This document shows positions 57,867 through 64,000 of a stretch of DNA of 64,000 nucleotides, piece by piece (position 1 is the stretch's first letter; the number at the start of each line of letters is the position of its first letter). The notes under the pieces were generated by a model that searched no databases, was not told where the DNA came from, and saw only the letters and a program-made list of their open reading frames with translations. Source of the DNA: Candidatus Didemnitutus sp. (GTDB lineage: Bacteria; Verrucomicrobiota; Verrucomicrobiia; Opitutales; Opitutaceae); assembly GCA_017991595.1 (NCBI GenBank), contig JAGOQJ010000001.1, positions 668,410 to 732,409 of the forward strand, written 5' to 3'. The translations under genes were made by a program, and so were the position numbers.

Positions 57867-59627
57867 ATGAAACTCACCGGAGCAGAAATCATCTGGGAAT
57901 GCCTCATCCGTGAAGGCGTCGACGTCGTGTTCGGTTACCCGGGCGGAGCCATCCTCCCAACCTACGACGCGATGACGAAATACCCGCAAATCCATCACGT
58001 CCTCACCCGCCACGAGCAGGGCGCCACGCACATGGCCGACGGCTATGCGCGCGCCAGCGGCAAGGTCGGCGTCGCCATCGCGACGTCCGGCCCTGGCGCG
58101 ACCAACATGGTCACCGGCATCGCCACCGCGATGATGGACTCCTCGCCGATCGTTTGCATCACCGGCCAGGTCGGCTCGAAGGCGCTCGGCACCGATGCGT
58201 TTCAGGAAACAGACGTCACCGGCGTCACGCTGCCCGTCACGAAGCACAACTACCTCGTCACTCGCGCCGGCGACATCGCCCGCGTGCTGCGCGAGGCGTT
58301 CTACATCGCCAAGAGCGGGCGTCCCGGCCCCGTGCTCGTCGACATCACCAAGGACGCGCAGCAATCCACCGCCGAGTTCGATTGGGACGGCGTCGCGCCG
58401 AAGCTCCAGGGCTATCGCCCGAACCTCCGCGCCTTGCCGACGGAATACGCGCGCGCCCTCGATTTGATCAACTCGGCCAAGCGCCCCGTCATCCTCGCCG
58501 GCCAGGGCATCAAGCTCTCGGGCTCCACCGCGCAGGTGCTGAAGTTTGCCGAGACCGCGCAGATCCCGATCGCCGTCACGCTGCTCGGCCTCGGTTCCGT
58601 GCCGGCCGCGTCGTCGCTCAACCTCGGCATGATGGGCATGCACGGCGAGGCGTGGGTCAACTCCGCCATCCAGCAGGCCGACTTGCTCATCGCGCTCGGC
58701 ATGCGTTTCGACGATCGCGTCACCGGCAACCTCAAGACCTACGCGCCGCACGCGAAGAAGATCCACGTCGAGATCGATCCCTCCGAGGTGAACAAGAACG
58801 TGCCGATCGACGTCGCCCTCATCGGCGACCTCCGCGAGGTGTTGGAGGAGATCCAGCCCGCCGTGAAGGCCGCCGACCGCGCCGAGTGGTGGGCCAAGAT
58901 CGCCGAGATGAAGGGCGACTCCGCCGTGCGCGACATCCAGTCGTTGCCCGACAACGGCCACCTCTACGCCGCGCACGTCATCAACGACCTCTGGCGCGCC
59001 ACCAAGGATCGCGACACCATCGTCGTCACCGACGTGGGCCAGCACCAGATGTGGGAAGCGCAGTATTACCGCCACGAGAAGCCGCGCTCGCTCATCACCT
59101 CCGGCGGCCTCGGCACGATGGGCTTCGCGCTCCCCGCCGCCATTGGCGCCAAGTTCGCCTGCCCGGAGAAGGATGTGTGGGTCGTCGTCGGCGACGGCGG
59201 CTTTCAGATGACTTCGTGCGAGCTCGCCACCGCGGAGCAGGAAGGCATCAAGGTCAACGTCGCCATCATCAACAACGCCTTCCTCGGCATGGTGCGTCAG
59301 TGGCAGGAATTTTTCTACGACAAGCGCTACGCCGCCACGCCGATGACCGGTCCCGACTTCGTCAAGCTGGCCGAGGCTTACCGCCTCACCGGTCTGCGTT
59401 GCGACAAGCGCCCCGACGTCAACGCCACCGTGGCGAAGACTCTCGCGGACAAAAAGACGGTCGTCGTCGACTTCGTCGTCGAGAAGGAAGACGCCGTTTT
59501 CCCGATGGTCCCCGCCGGCGCCGATCTCGACAAGATGATCCGCCGTCCGAAGCAGGACGTCATGCTCGAATCCGGCTCCGACAAGGAGTGGGAGATGCCC
59601 TCCGCCCCGGCGACCAAGAACCGCTAA
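57867..59627 (+). CDS. ilvB: Acetolactate synthase, catalytic (large) subunit
   Basis: A 586-residue thiamine-diphosphate enzyme. The conserved glutamate of the N-terminal domain is in LTRHEQGATHMADGYARA, the central FAD-binding-like domain follows, and the TPP-Mg motif is GDGGFQMTSCELAT...NN near residue 448. It makes acetolactate and acetohydroxybutyrate, the first common step. The regulatory subunit follows 12 bases downstream. Length and motifs are normal. Confidence 0.96.
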   Translation: MKLTGAEIIWECLIREGVDVVFGYPGGAILPTYDAMTKYPQIHHVLTRHEQGATHMADGYARASGKVGVAIATSGPGATNMVTGIATAMMDSSPIVCITGQVGSKALGTDAFQETDVTGVTLPVTKHNYLVTRAGDIARVLREAFYIAKSGRPGPVLVDITKDAQQSTAEFDWDGVAPKLQGYRPNLRALPTEYARALDLINSAKRPVILAGQGIKLSGSTAQVLKFAETAQIPIAVTLLGLGSVPAASSLNLGMMGMHGEAWVNSAIQQADLLIALGMRFDDRVTGNLKTYAPHAKKIHVEIDPSEVNKNVPIDVALIGDLREVLEEIQPAVKAADRAEWWAKIAEMKGDSAVRDIQSLPDNGHLYAAHVINDLWRATKDRDTIVVTDVGQHQMWEAQYYRHEKPRSLITSGGLGTMGFALPAAIGAKFACPEKDVWVVVGDGGFQMTSCELATAEQEGIKVNVAIINNAFLGMVRQWQEFFYDKRYAATPMTGPDFVKLAEAYRLTGLRCDKRPDVNATVAKTLADKKTVVVDFVVEKEDAVFPMVPAGADLDKMIRRPKQDVMLESGSDKEWEMPSAPATKNR

Positions 59628-59639
59628 CCCACAACCGTC

Positions 59640-60212
59640 ATGTCGAAACACACTCTCATCGCCTACGTCGAGGACGTGCCCGGTGTCCTGAACCGCGTCG
59701 CCTCGCTGTTCCGCCGCCGCAACTTCAACATCGATTCCCTCACCGTCGGCCGCACCGAGCAGCCGGGCGTGTCGCGTCTCACCGTCGTCGTCGACACCAC
59801 CGCGTCCGGCGCCCGCATCGTCGAGGCCAACCTCTATAAACTCGTCAACGTGCTCCGCGTCGACGACCTCACGCACAAGCCCGCGCTCACCCGCGAACTC
59901 GGCCTCGTGAAGGTCAAGGTCGCCCCCGAGACGCGCGCCCAAGTGTTGCAGCTCGTCGATGTCTTCCGTGCCCGCGTGGTCGACGTCGACGAGGAGTCGC
60001 TCGTCATCGAGGTCACCGGCACGCCGGAAAAGATCGGCAAGTTCGAGATGGTGCTCCGTCCCTACGGCATCCTCGAGCTCGTCCGCACCGGCAGCGTCTC
60101 GATGGCCCGCGGCCACGATCCGCTCACCGCCAACCCGCCGCTCGTTCGCGCGGAGGTGAATGGCCTCTCCGCCGAGGAGCACGCCGAGCCCGGCGTCTCC
60201 ATGTCCGTTTAA
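59640..60212 (+). CDS. ilvH: Acetolactate synthase, regulatory (small) subunit
   Basis: A 190-residue subunit. The N-terminal ACT domain ([41 protein letters not shown]) confers valine feedback sensitivity in relatives. The C-terminal domain contains [21 protein letters not shown]. It partners the IlvB product. The C terminus is somewhat extended. The symbol ilvH versus ilvN cannot be decided from sequence alone. Confidence 0.94.
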   Translation: MSKHTLIAYVEDVPGVLNRVASLFRRRNFNIDSLTVGRTEQPGVSRLTVVVDTTASGARIVEANLYKLVNVLRVDDLTHKPALTRELGLVKVKVAPETRAQVLQLVDVFRARVVDVDEESLVIEVTGTPEKIGKFEMVLRPYGILELVRTGSVSMARGHDPLTANPPLVRAEVNGLSAEEHAEPGVSMSV

Positions 60213-60252
60213 CCCACCATCGAATCCCACCAACCCTCACTCCTCTTTATCC

Positions 60253-61263
<1,011 letters not shown>

Positions 61264-61349
61264 TTTAGTGTGTTGTCTGCTCGGGGCGGGTGCGGCTCCA
61301 CGCCCGCCCGCCCCTTTCCCGCCTCGTCCTGTCCCGACCCGTCTCGCCC

Positions 61350-61562
61350 ATGAATCTGACCTCCTCCTCTCCGGCTGAAGACTACCGCGTCTTCGATCTC
61401 TTCTCGCCCAACGACTGGTTCGGCGGCTCGACCGCCGCTCCCCGCGGCACCGAGTCCGAGCGCGCAGCCGCTCCCTCGCACGTCAATCCCGGCGCCGCCC
61501 GCGACGCCTTCGTCTTCGTCAACCCGCTCTTCGCGCCCGCGCGCTCCGAGCAGAAACGCTGA
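61350..61562 (+). CDS. Small hypothetical protein between ilvC and leuA
   Basis: A 70-residue frame starting at ATG 61350: MNLTSSSPAEDYRVFDLFSP, with a Phe/Trp/Gly-rich middle and no membrane segment. Codon third-position bias is as strong as in its neighbours, which supports coding. It lies 86 bases after ilvC and 45 before leuA. It has no recognisable domain. Could be a lineage-specific small protein; a non-coding spacer remains possible. Confidence 0.5.
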   Translation: MNLTSSSPAEDYRVFDLFSPNDWFGGSTAAPRGTESERAAAPSHVNPGAARDAFVFVNPLFAPARSEQKR

Positions 61563-61607
61563 CCCCGCCCGGCCCGCGCCGGCGATCTATCGTTCCCATT
61601 TTCTCTC

Positions 61608-63211
61608 ATGTCCTCGAATTACATTCGCATCTTCGACACCAGCCTGCGCGACGGTGAGCAAGCTCCCGGCGCCTCCATGACCTCGGCCGAAAAGCTTGAG
61701 GTGGCCCGGGCGCTGGCGCGACTTGGCGTGGATGTGATCGAGGCGGGTTTCCCGGCGGCGTCGCCCGACGACCTCGCTGCCGTGCAGGCCATCGCCGCCG
61801 AGGTTGGGCAGGCTCCGGTCGAGGGCCGTCCGCAGTCCGAGCCGCCGATTGTCTGCGGTCTCGCGCGCTGCACGCGCAACGACATCCAGACCGCGTGGGA
61901 GGGCGTCAAGGGCGCCAAGCACCCGCGCATCCACACGTTTCTCGCGACGAGCGACATCCATCTCCAGCACAAGCTCCGCATGACGCGCCCGGAGGTCGTC
62001 GCGCGCGCGACGGAGATGGTCGCCTTCGCCAAATCGCTCTGCGCCGACGTCGAGTTTTCCCCCGAGGACGCCGGCCGCAGCGATCCGGAGTTTCTCTACG
62101 AAGTGCTCGCCGCCGTCATCAAGGCCGGCGCGACCACGCTCAACATCCCCGACACCGTCGGTTACACGCTGCCCGACGAGTTCGGCGCGCTCATCGCCGG
62201 CATCATCGCCAACACGCCGGGCGCAAAGGACGTCATCATCTCCGTTCACTGCCACGACGATCTCGGCATGGCCGTCGCCAACAGCCTCGCCGGTCTCCGT
62301 GCCGGCGCGCGTCAGGCTGAGGTCACCGTCAACGGCATCGGCGAACGCGCCGGCAACGCCTCGCTCGAGGAACTCGTCATGGCGCTCCGCACGCGCGCCG
62401 ACAAACTCGGCCTGCAGACTGGTATCGACGCCAAGCAGCTCTTCCGCGTCAGCAAACTCATCTCCCGCACCACGAGCTACCCCGTCCCGCCGAACAAGGC
62501 CATCGTCGGCGCCAACGCCTTCGCGCATGAGTCCGGCATCCATCAGGACGGCATGATCAAGAACGCGCAGACCTACGAGATCATGCGCCCCGAGGACGTC
62601 GGCGCGACGCAGACCACGCTCGTGTTGGGCAAGCATTCCGGTCGCAACGCCGTCTCGAAGCGTCTCGCCGAGCTCGGTTATCCGCTCGAGGGCGAAGCAC
62701 TCGCGCGCGCCTTCGCCGAGTTCAAGAAACTCGCCGACCGCAAGAAGTCCGTGCACGACGCCGACCTCATCGCGCTCGCCAGCGACGAGCGCACGCAGGC
62801 GCCCGAGCTCTGGACGCTCCAGGATCTCCAAGTCGCCTGCGGCACCACCGGCCTCCCGACCGCGACCGTCCGTCTCAAGGGCCCAGACGGCAAGTTGCAT
62901 GTCCAGGCCGCCGTGGGCACGGGCCCGGTCGACGCCACTTACAAGGCGATCGACCACATCGTCCGCACGCACGTGCAGCTGCTCGAGTTCGTCGTCAGCG
63001 CCGTCACCGAGGGCATCGACGCGCTCGGCGAAGTGTCCGTGCGCGTGCGCCAGGACGACCAGCGCTCCAGCCACGGGCACGGCACCGACACGGACATCAT
63101 CGTCGCCAGCGCGAAGGCCTACCTTGCCGCGGTGAACCTCGTGCTCTCCCGCCAGACCGGCGCGCCCGTGCACGCCCAGAAGTCCAGCGTTCCTGCCGAT
63201 CAACCTGTTTC

Positions 63212-63215
<4 letters not shown>
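61608..63215 (+). CDS. leuA: 2-isopropylmalate synthase
   Basis: A 535-residue LeuA, the committed enzyme of leucine synthesis, condensing 2-oxoisovalerate with acetyl-CoA. The catalytic barrel begins [13 protein letters not shown]; the HMGL signature is [15 protein letters not shown]-like ([18 protein letters not shown]) and the motif [14 protein letters not shown] follows. A C-terminal LeuA dimer/regulatory domain is complete. It overlaps the following cimA by ATGA, indicating coupled expression. Confidence 0.95.

Positions 63216-64000
<785 letters not shown>

Overview
The window is a high-GC bacterial chromosome segment with dense, mostly ordinary housekeeping genes. Several traits suggest the phylum Verrucomicrobiota, most likely an Opitutaceae-type organism: the high G+C at third codon positions, a GxxExxY-family gene framed by inverted repeats, CACGAAA-type intergenic palindromes, a long ThyX-like protein, isoleucine synthesis via citramalate, and a full complex I operon without nuoA at its head. 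This assignment is inference from gene content; no database comparison was possible.

Layout. 1-4327: the 3' end of a HlyD-type adaptor gene, then an ABC ATPase and two MacB/FtsX-like permeases forming a tripartite export system. 4433-6769: a membrane-anchored TPR protein followed by a strong terminator. 6872-19105 is mostly minus strand: an adenylate-kinase-like protein, a large U32 peptidase-family protein, a YqhA-like protein, two PH-domain membrane proteins, queD, hemN, then sufS and sufU separated by a lower-GC Sel1-repeat gene. A small secreted protein and a Tat-type phosphoesterase lie on the plus strand. 19229-21265: a type II NADH dehydrogenase fused to cyclic-nucleotide-binding and CBS modules, opposite tRNA-Ser(GGA). 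21749-35832: complex I, nuoBCDEFGHIJKLMN, with an extra 102-residue membrane protein between nuoE and nuoF and two palindromic repeat elements in its spacers. 35980-41685: ThyX-like protein, a secreted-type EEP nuclease/phosphatase, a coiled-coil protein, ComEC and RarA. 41843-46282: a secreted protein, ribB(X), ribH, nusB, the GxxExxY cassette, ftsY and a DUF4864-type protein. 46279-49652: two tandem paralogues of the 4433 TPR membrane protein. 49711-52644: a TonB receptor with a histidine-rich loop, a His/Cys-rich small membrane protein and a TPR protein. 52713-55822: YceI, a small membrane protein, queA and a YeiH-type permease. 55926-64000: a branched-chain amino-acid operon, leader peptide-ilvD-ilvB-ilvH-ilvC-small gene-leuA-cimA.

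How the genes work together. Complex I and the NDH-2 fusion give two NADH-oxidising entry points into the respiratory chain on either side of one tRNA gene. The ilv/leu/cim cluster encodes the acetohydroxyacid pathway plus the committed steps to leucine and (via citramalate) isoleucine. It is preceded by what looks like a textbook translation-coupled attenuator: a 33-residue leader peptide rich in Leu/Ile/Val and four alternately complementary seven-base segments, the last pair being an intrinsic terminator. This is the most striking regulatory structure seen.

The other stand-out is the GxxExxY gene between nusB and ftsY. Its start and stop codons lie in the two arms of a 25-bp inverted repeat (23/25 matching), as expected of a discrete inserted cassette. 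Two related-looking gene-less palindromes interrupt the nuo operon. No CRISPR array, rRNA, prophage or classical insertion sequence was seen. No gene-free stretch exceeds about 300 bases except the leader region before ilvD (55823-56159), which is annotated below.
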